Below are positions 1-7,107 of a DNA stretch of 38,168 nucleotides, in pieces; the stretch's first letter is position 1, and each line of letters opens with the position of its first letter. Source of the stretch: Chloroflexota bacterium (GTDB lineage: Bacteria > Chloroflexota > Anaerolineae > UBA4142 > SHND01); NCBI GenBank assembly GCA_029778615.1, contig JAKOPZ010000189.1, positions 1-38,168 on the forward strand, read 5' to 3'. The translations under genes were made by a program, and so were the position numbers. The notes beneath the pieces are model-generated. The model saw only the letters and a list, made by a program, of their open reading frames with translations, searched no databases and had not been told where the DNA came from.

Positions 1-480
1 ATGCGGCACGCGCAAAATTTCGTCGGGCGCGACCTGCATTCCCGCGAGCGTTACCGGCGGATTCAGAATCAAATTCGCGCGGCGGTTCGTCGCCCAATCC
101 CAATCATACACTTGCGACACGCTTGAAAAAATGGGTACGCGATTATCGGAAAACAGTGAAAACAATTTTGGCGCTTTGCCGTCCGTTTTGCCGCCGTAAT
201 CTACGAGGTCGAGGATGCCTGTCGTCGCCGCATATCCGCGCAGTTCGAGATTCAAATCGGCGTGCTGCGCGGCAGGGCGGTCTGTGGGTGGCGAAACGGG
301 AACGAGCGCGGCGTAGGTTTCGCCCGCGATGTTTTGACATTCGGAACCGACGAGCAGGGGCAAAAAAACGCGCGCGGTCAGGGGCGCGGCGCGAGGCGGC
401 TCTGCCGCGAGCGGCGGCGCGAGCACGAGCACAAGACACACGGCGACAAGCGAGAACCCAAGAGTGCGAATCGTTTTCAT
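1..480 (-). CDS. Exported protein, N-terminal part only (runs off left edge)
   Basis: An open frame of 160 codons starts with ATG at 480-478 and continues without a stop to base 1, so only the N-terminus is in the window. Residues 1-25 form a typical signal peptide: a basic start (MKTIR), a hydrophobic core (LGFSLVAVCLVLVLA) and a small-residue cleavage region (PPLAAE). A short ARVFLPLLVG stretch follows, of a kind often seen just after the signal in Chloroflexota surface proteins. The rest (about residues 45-160) has no motif I can name. It contains TDRPAAQHADLNLELRGY and VYDWDWATN, so an extracellular sugar-binding or hydrolase domain is possible but unproven. It is divergent from the gene at 540, with a 59-bp spacer. 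I am confident that it is coding and secreted, but not of its function. Confidence 0.7.
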   Translation of the reverse strand, partial: MKTIRTLGFSLVAVCLVLVLAPPLAAEPPRAAPLTARVFLPLLVGSECQNIAGETYAALVPVSPPTDRPAAQHADLNLELRGYAATTGILDLVDYGGKTDGKAPKLFSLFSDNRVPIFSSVSQVYDWDWATNRRANLILNPPVTLAGMQVAPDEILRVPH

Positions 481-539
481 TCGTAATTGAGAGCGGCGGG
501 AGCGCGGGGTGACGCGGCGTTAGAGTATAATGCGGTACG

Positions 540-1052
540 ATGAACGCACAAACTGTTGCCCAAACGATTCAATTGATTCTCGCGCCGGTGGTGATGATTT
601 CTGCGTGCGCGTTTTTGGCAAACGGTTTGATGAGCCGTTTCATGCGCATCAACGACCGAATGCGGACCTTGGCGCAAGAGCGTTTTGAATTGCTCCGCGC
701 GGCGCATCGCGACACGGATTTGCGCGACGATTTATTTTTTCAACAGCGGTTGCACGAAACGGACCGCCAACTGCCCTCGCTGCTGCAGCGGCACCAATTG
801 TTGCGGAACGCGCTGCTTTTGATTTACTGCGCGATTGCGACGTTTATTGTGGATATGTTTGTGATTGGTTTGAGCGCAGTGTTGAACCAAACCCTGCTCG
901 CTTCGCTTGCGCTGGGTGTCTTTTTGATTGGCACCACGCTGGTGTTTTTGACAATTCTTTTGGAAATTCTCGAAGTGATACGGTCGCATCACGGCTTGAA
1001 CGAAGAGGTAAAGAATATTGCTTTGCTCGAGTTGGAGCAAGAGACAAAATGA
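540..1052 (+). CDS. DUF2721 family membrane protein
   Basis: This 170-residue protein has a transmembrane segment at about residues 9-30 (IQLILAPVVMISACAFLANGL), a cytoplasmic basic/acidic helical stretch with RFMRINDRMRTL at 33-44, and two further membrane segments at about 90-115 and 120-145. The architecture and the SRFMRINDRMRTL motif match the DUF2721 family, whose function is unknown. A TATAAT hexamer at 526-531 lies only 8 bases before the ATG, so the mRNA could be leaderless or nearly so. No good -35 box and no Shine-Dalgarno site are seen. The stop codon overlaps the start of the acetyltransferase gene (ATGA at 1049-1052), so the two are probably co-translated. Confidence 0.75.
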   Translation: MNAQTVAQTIQLILAPVVMISACAFLANGLMSRFMRINDRMRTLAQERFELLRAAHRDTDLRDDLFFQQRLHETDRQLPSLLQRHQLLRNALLLIYCAIATFIVDMFVIGLSAVLNQTLLASLALGVFLIGTTLVFLTILLEILEVIRSHHGLNEEVKNIALLELEQETK

Positions 1053-1522
1053 TTTTGCTGCGCCGCGCTACCGCGTCTGATGCGCCGGTCATTCTCGAAT
1101 TGTTGCGGCGCGCGTTTCAAGAATATGACGGCGTTCTCGACCCTCCTTCCGGCGTACACAAAGAAACGCTCGACAGCGTGCGCGAAAAAATGGAAATGGG
1201 CGCGTGGACTCTGGCATTCGAACATGAAACGCCCGTCGGTTGTGTGTGGCACGAAACGCGCGGCGAATGTGTTTACCTTGGACGTTTAGCTGTGCTGCCC
1301 GAAGCGCGCGGGCGCGGCATCGGACGCGCGCTGATGGATGAGGTGGAAACGCAAGCGCGCGCCGAAAAAATTTATCGCGTGCAGCTCGGCGTACGCGCGG
1401 CGCTGCCGGAACTGCGCGCGACATACGAGCGACGCGGGTATCGTGTGACCGCCGCGCAGGCACATGCAGGATACAGAGAACCCACGTATTTTACGCTGGA
1501 AAAAGAATTGCCGCGCACGTAA
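1049..1522 (+). CDS. GNAT family N-acetyltransferase
   Basis: This 157-residue protein carries the acetyl-CoA-binding signature of the GCN5-related fold: VYLGRLAVLPEARGRGIGRALMDEVETQA at about residues 75-103, containing the R-G-x-G-I-G pyrophosphate loop. Later strands follow (IYRVQLGVRAALPELRATYERRGY), including the usual 'YERRGYR' turn. It should transfer an acetyl group from acetyl-CoA to an amine, but the substrate cannot be deduced. The start overlaps the stop of the DUF2721 gene by 4 bases. No secretion signal is present, so it is cytoplasmic. Confidence 0.85.
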   Translation: MILLRRATASDAPVILELLRRAFQEYDGVLDPPSGVHKETLDSVREKMEMGAWTLAFEHETPVGCVWHETRGECVYLGRLAVLPEARGRGIGRALMDEVETQARAEKIYRVQLGVRAALPELRATYERRGYRVTAAQAHAGYREPTYFTLEKELPRT

Positions 1523-1557
1523 CAAACGCCCGTTACTTTATACTAAGCACATAGCGT

Positions 1558-1944
1558 ATGGAACAGCTTGACCGTATCGAGATACATGATTTGCTGCTGC
1601 GCTGTATCGTCGGCATCAATGCAGCGGAACGTAAAAACAAGCAAGACGTTTTAATCAATCTTGTCATGTGGGCGGACACGCGCCCCGCCGCGCGCAGCGA
1701 CAACATTGACGATGCGGTAAATTATCGGACTGTCACCAAACAAATCATTGAGCATGTCGAACAATCCGACTATTTTTTGGTCGAACGGTTGGTTGAACGC
1801 ATTGCGGAAATCTGTTTGCGCGATGAACGTGTGGTGCGAGTGCAAGTGAGTGTGGAAAAGCCCGGCGCGCTGCGTTTTGCGCGTTCGGTGGGTGTGACGA
1901 TTACGCGTACGCGCACAGATGTTTTTACGGACGCGGAAACGTAG
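1558..1944 (+). CDS. folB: Dihydroneopterin aldolase
   Basis: FolB (128 residues) converts 7,8-dihydroneopterin to 6-hydroxymethyl-7,8-dihydropterin and glycolaldehyde in folate synthesis. The family features are visible: the N-terminal strand and loop [25 protein letters not shown] with the substrate-binding Glu24, the VNYRTV segment with Tyr56, [11 protein letters not shown] (about residues 75-84), and [16 protein letters not shown] with the catalytic Lys101. The length is normal. It lies 34 bases upstream of the FolK-FolE fusion, so the neighbouring genes catalyse adjacent folate steps. No Shine-Dalgarno sequence precedes the ATG. A TATACT hexamer at 1539-1544 could be a -10 box, but without a convincing -35. 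Confidence 0.93.
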   Translation: MEQLDRIEIHDLLLRCIVGINAAERKNKQDVLINLVMWADTRPAARSDNIDDAVNYRTVTKQIIEHVEQSDYFLVERLVERIAEICLRDERVVRVQVSVEKPGALRFARSVGVTITRTRTDVFTDAET

Positions 1945-1978
1945 TTCTTACGTATTCCTTTTGAAAGCGAGTTCCAGG

Positions 1979-3196
1979 ATGAATGACGCATATATTTTTG
2001 TTGGTTCCAATATTGAACGGGACAAGAATTATTTTGACGCGGTGAAACGCCTGCGCGCGTTGGGAAAATTGGTTGCTGCATCGCCGGTCTATGACACGCT
2101 CGCGGTGGGCGATGATTCCCTGCCGCGTTTTTACAATGGCGCGGTATGGCTGAAAACGGATTTGACGCCGCACGCGCTGCGAAATGCGCTGCGCGACATT
2201 GAACACGTTATGGGACGCGTTCGCACGACAAACAAAAATGCGCCGCGCCCAATTGACCTCGATGTGGTGTTGTATGGTGAGGCGATGATTGACGACGGCG
2301 AATTACAGATTCCGGACCCCAATATTTTTGAACGTCCGTTTATGGCGCGCGCGTTGGCACATGTGAATCCCGATTACGTGATTCCGCCCGATGGTCCAAC
2401 GTTGGCGGAACTGGCGTGCCGAATTCGCGGCAAGGCGAGCGAAATGCCGCAAGTCCCGCAGTTGAGTGAGCAAGTGCAAACATTGGTTCAAAAATTTTCT
2501 CAGGAGCGAACTTTAATGCCCGAGCATACATCTCGCGTGACACACGGCTACGCGGAGGAAGAATGGGGCAAGCCCATGCCGGAATTGGATGCGGCGCGTC
2601 CACTGGCTGAAGGACGCGTTGCGACGGATACGGATACCGCGCACGCGGCAATTGCGGATGCGGTGCGAACGATTTTGTTGAATGTAGGCGAAGACCCGAC
2701 GCGTGAAGGGTTATTGAAAACGCCGGAACGCGTGGCGCGTGCGTATGATGAATTGCTCTCCGGTTATCAGATTGACCCGGTGGCGTTGATTAACGATGCT
2801 TTTTTTGACACGGAATATCATGACATGGTGGTCGTCAAAGACATTGAATTTTTCAGCTTGTGTGAACATCACATGCTGCCGTTCTTTGGCAAGGCGCACG
2901 TAGCGTACATTCCCGAAGGACAAGTTTTGGGACTCTCGAAAATTCCGCGCATTGTGGAAATGTACGCGCGGCGTTTGCAGCTGCAAGAAAAGATGACGCA
3001 CGAGATTGCGGATTTTATTCAAGAGTTGTTGAATCCGCGCGGCGTCGCCGTTATCGTGACCGGACAGCACATGTGCTCGATGATGCGCGGGGTAAACAAA
3101 CCCGACGCGAAAATGGTAACGCAAGTGATGTACGGCGAATTTGAAAATCGCGAAGTGCGCGAGATGTTGAATGAGCGGCTGCGCGCGGAGGATTGA
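1979..3196 (+). CDS. folKE: FolK-FolE fusion: HPPK plus GTP cyclohydrolase I
   Basis: This 405-residue protein joins two folate enzymes. Residues 1-155 are 6-hydroxymethyldihydropterin pyrophosphokinase: [47 protein letters not shown] and [16 protein letters not shown]. Residues about 205-405 are GTP cyclohydrolase [20 protein letters not shown], the zinc-site strand [40 protein letters not shown] and the second zinc cysteine in [13 protein letters not shown] cyclohydrolase I makes dihydroneopterin triphosphate from GTP, the shared precursor of folate and of 7-deazaguanines. The ATG at 1979 was chosen because the longer frame from 1919 overlaps folB and encodes a non-conserved tail. A well-spaced internal Shine-Dalgarno and ATG at 2502-2518 could also produce FolE alone. 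Confidence 0.92.
   Translation: MNDAYIFVGSNIERDKNYFDAVKRLRALGKLVAASPVYDTLAVGDDSLPRFYNGAVWLKTDLTPHALRNALRDIEHVMGRVRTTNKNAPRPIDLDVVLYGEAMIDDGELQIPDPNIFERPFMARALAHVNPDYVIPPDGPTLAELACRIRGKASEMPQVPQLSEQVQTLVQKFSQERTLMPEHTSRVTHGYAEEEWGKPMPELDAARPLAEGRVATDTDTAHAAIADAVRTILLNVGEDPTREGLLKTPERVARAYDELLSGYQIDPVALINDAFFDTEYHDMVVVKDIEFFSLCEHHMLPFFGKAHVAYIPEGQVLGLSKIPRIVEMYARRLQLQEKMTHEIADFIQELLNPRGVAVIVTGQHMCSMMRGVNKPDAKMVTQVMYGEFENREVREMLNERLRAED
2502..2518 (+). promoter_or_regulatory. Internal ribosome binding site and ATG for a stand-alone FolE
   Basis: Inside the fusion, AGGAG at 2502-2506 stands 9 bases before an in-frame ATG at 2516-2518 (codon 180). Starting there would give 226 residues, the usual size of GTP cyclohydrolase I. 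The linker upstream (about residues 160-205) is not conserved. The site suggests either two products from one frame or a recent fusion of formerly separate genes. Confidence 0.5.
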
Positions 3197-3219
3197 CTCG
3201 AATGCAACTTCAAGAACGA

Positions 3220-3253
3220 AACCTTCTGATGAGAAACGTCAGAAGGTTTTTTT
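3220..3253 (+). terminator. Intrinsic terminator of the folB-folKE unit
   Basis: A 10-bp perfect stem (AACCTTCTGA at 3220-3229 with TCAGAAGGTT at 3239-3248) has a 9-base loop and runs into a T-tract at 3247-3253. It lies 24 bases after the folKE stop and separates that unit from the transporter promoter. Confidence 0.88.
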
Positions 3254-3270
3254 GTTTCAAAGAATTTCGC

Positions 3271-3299
3271 TTGAAAATGGAACAGGGATTTGCTACAAT
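3271..3299 (+). promoter_or_regulatory. Sigma-70-type promoter for the transporter/DUF3800 unit
   Basis: TTGAAA at 3271-3276 and TACAAT at 3294-3299 are separated by exactly 17 bases, with a TG at 3291-3292 giving an extended -10. The predicted start near 3306 leaves a 5' leader of about 22 bases, too short for a riboswitch. Confidence 0.75.
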
Positions 3300-3327
3300 C
3301 CACCCACTTTACAAACAAGGAGCGAAG

Positions 3328-3999
3328 GTGCGTTATTCTCAATGGTTTCTACTCATCGCGACAGTTTTTGTTACCTGCCTCGTCGTCGCAAATATCATCG
3401 CGGTCAAATTGGTTGATATTTTTGGTTTGATTTTGCCCGCTGCCGTTATTGTTTTCCCAATCAGTTACATCGTGGGCGATGTGCTAACTGAAGTGTATGG
3501 ATATGCGGCGGCGCGGCGCGTGATTTGGATTGGATTCTTTTGCAATCTCATCGCTGTCGCCGCGATTTGGTTCGGTGGCTTGTTACCGCCCGCGTCCTTT
3601 TGGCAGGGACAGAATTCGTACGAGATAATTCTCGGTTTCACCCCGCGTCTCTTGCTTGCATCCTTTGCTGCGTATCTCATTGGCGAATTTGCCAACTCGC
3701 TTGTGCTGGCAAAGATGAAGGTAACGACGAATGGGCGTTGGCTATGGGCGCGCACCATTGGTTCGACATTTGTCGGGCAGGGCTTGGACTCGCTCGTTTT
3801 TATTTCGATTGCTTTTGTGGGAGTCATTCCCTTTGAGGGATTGTTCAGCGCAATCGTCGCGCAGTGGCTCTTTAAGGTTGGCTATGAGATTGCCGCGACG
3901 CCACTAACTTACGCGGTTGTGAATTGGCTCAAGCGCAGCGAAGGGCTGGACACATTTGACCGTCATACCAATCTTAATCCTTTGACTCTCGGAGAATAA
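3328..3999 (+). CDS. Queuosine precursor (preQ0/preQ1) transporter, YhhQ/VUT-1 family
   Basis: This 223-residue integral membrane protein has about six hydrophobic segments. The first is QWFLLIATVFVTCLVVANIIAV, followed by the family-typical ILPAAVIVFPISYIVGDVLTEVYGYAAARRVIW. Later come LLLASFAAYLIGEFANSLVLAKMK and the TIGSTFVGQGLDSLVFISIAF stretch. The family (COG1738, YhhQ) imports 7-deazaguanine precursors of queuosine. The GTG at 3328 is preferred over the TTG at 3193 because AAGGAG at 3317-3322 lies 5 bases upstream and the promoter at 3271-3299 lies inside the longer frame. Only 6 bases separate it from the DUF3800 gene, and a transglycosylase-fold gene lies 5 kb downstream. This suggests it supplies base for that system, though supplying tRNA queuosine is the conservative alternative. 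Confidence 0.88.
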   Translation: MRYSQWFLLIATVFVTCLVVANIIAVKLVDIFGLILPAAVIVFPISYIVGDVLTEVYGYAAARRVIWIGFFCNLIAVAAIWFGGLLPPASFWQGQNSYEIILGFTPRLLLASFAAYLIGEFANSLVLAKMKVTTNGRWLWARTIGSTFVGQGLDSLVFISIAFVGVIPFEGLFSAIVAQWLFKVGYEIAATPLTYAVVNWLKRSEGLDTFDRHTNLNPLTLGE

Positions 4000-4005
4000 C
4001 GGCAC

Positions 4006-4602
4006 GTGGCAATCGTCACTGTGTTCGTGGATGAATCATTCTCGGCGGCGACGAGCGATGACTATTTTGTCGTGGTGATTGGCGTCATAACCCAAGACCG
4101 TCGTCGCTTGGAGTTGATGACTCGACGAATACGCAAGCAACGCGTCAAAGCAAGCTCGGAATTCAAAGCGTCCGTAACACCGCCCAAGTTGGTGAAACGG
4201 TTCTTGAAAGAGTTGGCAGAGGATTCAAACATTTCTATTGTCGCTGCGATTTGGGAAAGCAAGAGAGATGCAGTTGGGGATTTTGAGGAATTGTATCGGC
4301 AATTGGTGGCGCGCTGTGTTTTGAGAGCCATCAAGAAATTTCCACGCGCTAAAGTGCATATTGATAAACGGTATTCGCACAAGCGCGGACAGCAAGCGCT
4401 CGATTTGGAAATTCGGCGCGCGCTCGCGTTGGTGCGCGGCAATGTTGTCCAAATTTTTCAGGAAGATTCGCGACGCGTCCAAGAGTTGGCGGCAGCCGAT
4501 TTTGTGGCATGGGCATTCATGCAGCACTATTGTCATGCGAATGCGGAATTTTACAATTTGATTCGCGCGCGCGTAATTCACATGGACAATTTGAGCCAAT
4601 AA
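4006..4602 (+). CDS. DUF3800 family protein (RNase H-like fold predicted)
   Basis: This 198-residue protein starts with VTVFVDESFSAA, the acidic Asp-Glu motif (D9, E10) that opens DUF3800 proteins. A hydrophobic strand follows (YFVVVIGVIT), then a central acidic strand (KVHIDKRYSHKRG) and a C-terminal aspartate helix (ELAAADFVAWAFMQHY). DUF3800 members are predicted to have an RNase H-like fold and often lie near mobile or defence genes, but their function is unknown. It starts with GTG 6 bases after the transporter stop and is probably co-transcribed with it (GGAG at 3991-3994). Base use already shifts toward AT here compared with the fol genes. Confidence 0.65.
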   Translation: MAIVTVFVDESFSAATSDDYFVVVIGVITQDRRRLELMTRRIRKQRVKASSEFKASVTPPKLVKRFLKELAEDSNISIVAAIWESKRDAVGDFEELYRQLVARCVLRAIKKFPRAKVHIDKRYSHKRGQQALDLEIRRALALVRGNVVQIFQEDSRRVQELAAADFVAWAFMQHYCHANAEFYNLIRARVIHMDNLSQ

Positions 4603-4739
4603 AAAAAGCGGCTCCCCCTAGGCACCGATAACCACCGTCTCGCCGCAGACGCGTCTGCGGGTGACGGAGTGGGACTCCCAAATATGGAGCCAGTGACACT
4701 AGGACTTACGAGTCGCTACAAACACTATATGTCGTCACT
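4603..4739. other. Structured non-coding spacer with perfect 18-bp palindrome
   Basis: The 137-base gap between the DUF3800 gene and the cassette holds nested inverted repeats. The core CCGCAGACGCGTCTGCGG (4643-4660) is a perfect palindrome. It is flanked by CCGTC/GACGG (4635-4639 and 4663-4667), and further out by GGCTCC/GGAGCC (4610-4615 and 4685-4690). A further AGTGAC (4692-4697) is complementary to GTCACT (4734-4739), which abuts the start codon of the next gene. No Shine-Dalgarno site and no good promoter are visible. It could be an operator, a structured leader RNA, a terminator without a U-tract, or the end of an inserted element. Confidence 0.6.
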
Positions 4740-5192
4740 ATGAAAAAGTCAACCCCAAAACGGAAATTGTTGCTGATTGCCTGTTCGCAACGCAAAAAAC
4801 GGGACAAAGGATTAATGCCCGCGCTCGAACGCTATGATGGGGTGAATTATCTTGTAATTAAAAAGTTGATGCGTGAAGGAAAATTCCCAAAGAATGTGGA
4901 CATCAAAATTCTTTCAGCAAAATATGGGTTGATTGATGCAGAGACGCCGATTCCATATTACAATCGGCGGATGGATAGACAACGGGCAGTCGAATTGCAA
5001 ACACAGGTCAAACGAGAACTCAACAAGATCGCTCACAGACATTATGAAGAGACTTTTGTGAATATGGGGAAAACCTATTTGATTGCAATGGAAAGCTATA
5101 ATGATGTATTGATGCCAGCAGCAATAAAAATTGCCGAGGGTGGAATCGGGCAAAAAATGAAGAGAATGCGCGATTGGATTCTTTCAGATTAG
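4740..5192 (+). CDS. Small CSxxK protein, DUF6884-like
   Basis: This 150-residue cytoplasmic protein is basic and its first strand, KLLLIACSQRKK, ends in a Cys-Ser-x-x-Lys motif (C15, S16, K19). A second motif, ILSAKYGLIDAETPIPYYNRRM (about residues 57-78), resembles the second conserved block of DUF6884-type proteins as I recall it. Function in the family is unknown. The spacing Cys-x3-Lys equals the start of the PCx3KPY motif of archaeosine synthase ArcS, which acts on preQ0 in RNA. That similarity is only suggestive. It is the first gene of the cassette, 19 bases before the NurA-like gene, and clearly less GC-rich than the housekeeping genes around it. It has no Shine-Dalgarno site, and the start is taken as the first ATG of the frame. 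Confidence 0.6.
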   Translation: MKKSTPKRKLLLIACSQRKKRDKGLMPALERYDGVNYLVIKKLMREGKFPKNVDIKILSAKYGLIDAETPIPYYNRRMDRQRAVELQTQVKRELNKIAHRHYEETFVNMGKTYLIAMESYNDVLMPAAIKIAEGGIGQKMKRMRDWILSD

Positions 5193-5211
5193 CGAAAAAC
5201 GGGAAAATCGA

Positions 5212-7095
5212 ATGTCAAGCATTTCTGATATTTATGGAAGCTATCGCGATGCGTTGAACTTTTCACGCGACAAATATACTGCTATGTACAACGGTCGCGC
5301 GGAAAACGCGCGCGACTTTTATGATGCGTTTTTAAAACAACTCGTATGCGGGTTTGATACACTCTTTCAAGATCAAGGATCGCAGCGCGCTTTGCACAAT
5401 TACATCGAACGCTTCTTTGGCGGCAAGACAATTGACTTTGTGGCGATTGATGGGCATAACGAGAAAAAAACTTTTCAAGATTTCATTGTTTTCGCCGCGT
5501 GCGCGTATGGTGCTAAAGGGCAGGTGAATCTTACAGACAATCCGCCCACAATCCAATATCAGAAATGGACGATTGACAAAGATGTCTCGATGGTTACTTA
5601 TATCCCCGTTCCATTTTCGCAATTTGCTGATGTGATTGACCAAGAACATCGTGAAACCTTCCTCGTTTCTGACAGTGAAAAAATAGACTTGTCGAGCATT
5701 GACACGTGGATGATGGAACTCGCAGAGGTTTATCTAGCCTACAATGTCGCTTCCTCATCGGCGCTGGAACGACCACGCATGATACTGATGGATCGTTCCC
5801 CAAGCAGCATGTTGGCGGATGTTGCATTCAAACCCGAAGCATTGACAATGCTCAAATATCCATATGACCGACGAGAACTAACCATTGAGGATGCAACAGT
5901 CGCGCTGGCACATCCATTCAATGATGCTCTGAGTATTCCCTCGTTGAAACGTTTTCGCCAATATATGGCAATCCTTGCCGAGTTGCATCGTCAGCGTTCC
6001 AAGCAAATCAACCTGAACCAATTTGCGTCTAAAAGAGGTTTGGATTTGCACGACCTTCGCGATGCGATTGATTATTTGACTCAGCAACGCGAATCTGAAA
6101 CTCAAATTATTCCCCCTTTTGCGCGAATCGAAAATCGCGGGGGAGAAGATTGGCTTGTCACCGAAACGGATTGTGCGACATCGTGGGCATATACCGTAAG
6201 TTTGTTTGAGAATATTTGTCACCGACTCTTTATCGAAAAAGACCAACGCGCACTGCTCTACGAGTCACCCGATGAATATGGTGTCGTGCGAATGCGTTGG
6301 ATGTCGCCCGATGATGTTCGCTTCTTGATTGCAGTCGGATTGCGCGCCTTGATTGAAAAATGTTGGGAACGCAAGATTCTATTGACGGGAATCATCAAAG
6401 ATTCCGCCTCACGTTATTTCTCGCGCAACTATATGGGCGTCATGAAATTACTTGCCGCGCAAGATTCAGGCGAAGGGTACCCCGACTTAGTCGAGTTGGA
6501 TGTGCGTCAACTTCCGTGGACGGATCGGATTTTGCTCGAATTGCTCCCACTGCTGGATAATAATTTGAATGCGCCTTGGACAACCATCGAGTTTGACTCT
6601 ACCTACATGACGTTACATGCGGAAGCCGACGAAAGAGGACGCTCAAAAATCGCTGGCGTGAAACAATATATTGTTGCGCCAGAGCGACTCTTTGCGCGTT
6701 CCTTGGGCCAGTTTTTTCTCAAGCGCGAAAAAAATACACCTCTGATGGGACATGTTGTGTTCATTGATCGTTTAGTATTTCCCGAATGGGATCACGAGGC
6801 GCTCGATCAAGTCACAATCCAGACGCCGCTATTGGGACGCATCCAACCTCTATGTTATCCAACGCGCGATACTCTGAACGTTGGGCAAATGCTGAATATG
6901 TACTTGCTCAACATTCTCACGCGCAATCATTTTCCCGAAGTGATTGGCTATCCTGACCCATTGCATAAAGCGGATTGGGGGGCAAAATCGGTAGGCAAAC
7001 GGATTGGAGCGATGGTAGCGTCCAGCACTTTTTCTTTTCGTTCGCAGCCGCTGCATCGCACTTTTCGCGATCTGCGCGATTCGTTTAAACGTTAA
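5212..7095 (+). CDS. NurA-like nuclease domain protein, partner of HerA
   Basis: This 627-residue protein has scattered motifs of the NurA 5'-3' nuclease fold. They are a first acidic strand DFVAIDG (residues 75-81, D80), a second acidic strand RMILMDRSPSS (189-199, D194) after a helix with ELAEVY, and ILLTGIIKDSASRYF (389-403, with the K-D/T-S turn typical of NurA). The C-terminus has HVVFIDRLVFPEWD (514-527) and GYPDPLHKADWGA (579-591), matching the usual ending 'P-x-x-L-x-x-A-D'. The middle (about 245-330) is an insertion that may include a winged-helix-like segment. NurA nucleases work with HerA, and the HerA gene follows after 12 bases, which supports the call. The family match is my reading of motifs, not a search result. 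Confidence 0.6.
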   Translation: MSSISDIYGSYRDALNFSRDKYTAMYNGRAENARDFYDAFLKQLVCGFDTLFQDQGSQRALHNYIERFFGGKTIDFVAIDGHNEKKTFQDFIVFAACAYGAKGQVNLTDNPPTIQYQKWTIDKDVSMVTYIPVPFSQFADVIDQEHRETFLVSDSEKIDLSSIDTWMMELAEVYLAYNVASSSALERPRMILMDRSPSSMLADVAFKPEALTMLKYPYDRRELTIEDATVALAHPFNDALSIPSLKRFRQYMAILAELHRQRSKQINLNQFASKRGLDLHDLRDAIDYLTQQRESETQIIPPFARIENRGGEDWLVTETDCATSWAYTVSLFENICHRLFIEKDQRALLYESPDEYGVVRMRWMSPDDVRFLIAVGLRALIEKCWERKILLTGIIKDSASRYFSRNYMGVMKLLAAQDSGEGYPDLVELDVRQLPWTDRILLELLPLLDNNLNAPWTTIEFDSTYMTLHAEADERGRSKIAGVKQYIVAPERLFARSLGQFFLKREKNTPLMGHVVFIDRLVFPEWDHEALDQVTIQTPLLGRIQPLCYPTRDTLNVGQMLNMYLLNILTRNHFPEVIGYPDPLHKADWGAKSVGKRIGAMVASSTFSFRSQPLHRTFRDLRDSFKR

Positions 7096-7107
7096 GGAGA
7101 AACCACC

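Noticed and set aside
3300-3327. preQ1 riboswitch before the YhhQ transporter
   Set aside because: The promoter leaves only about 22 bases before the GTG, too little for an aptamer, and no matching sequence is seen.
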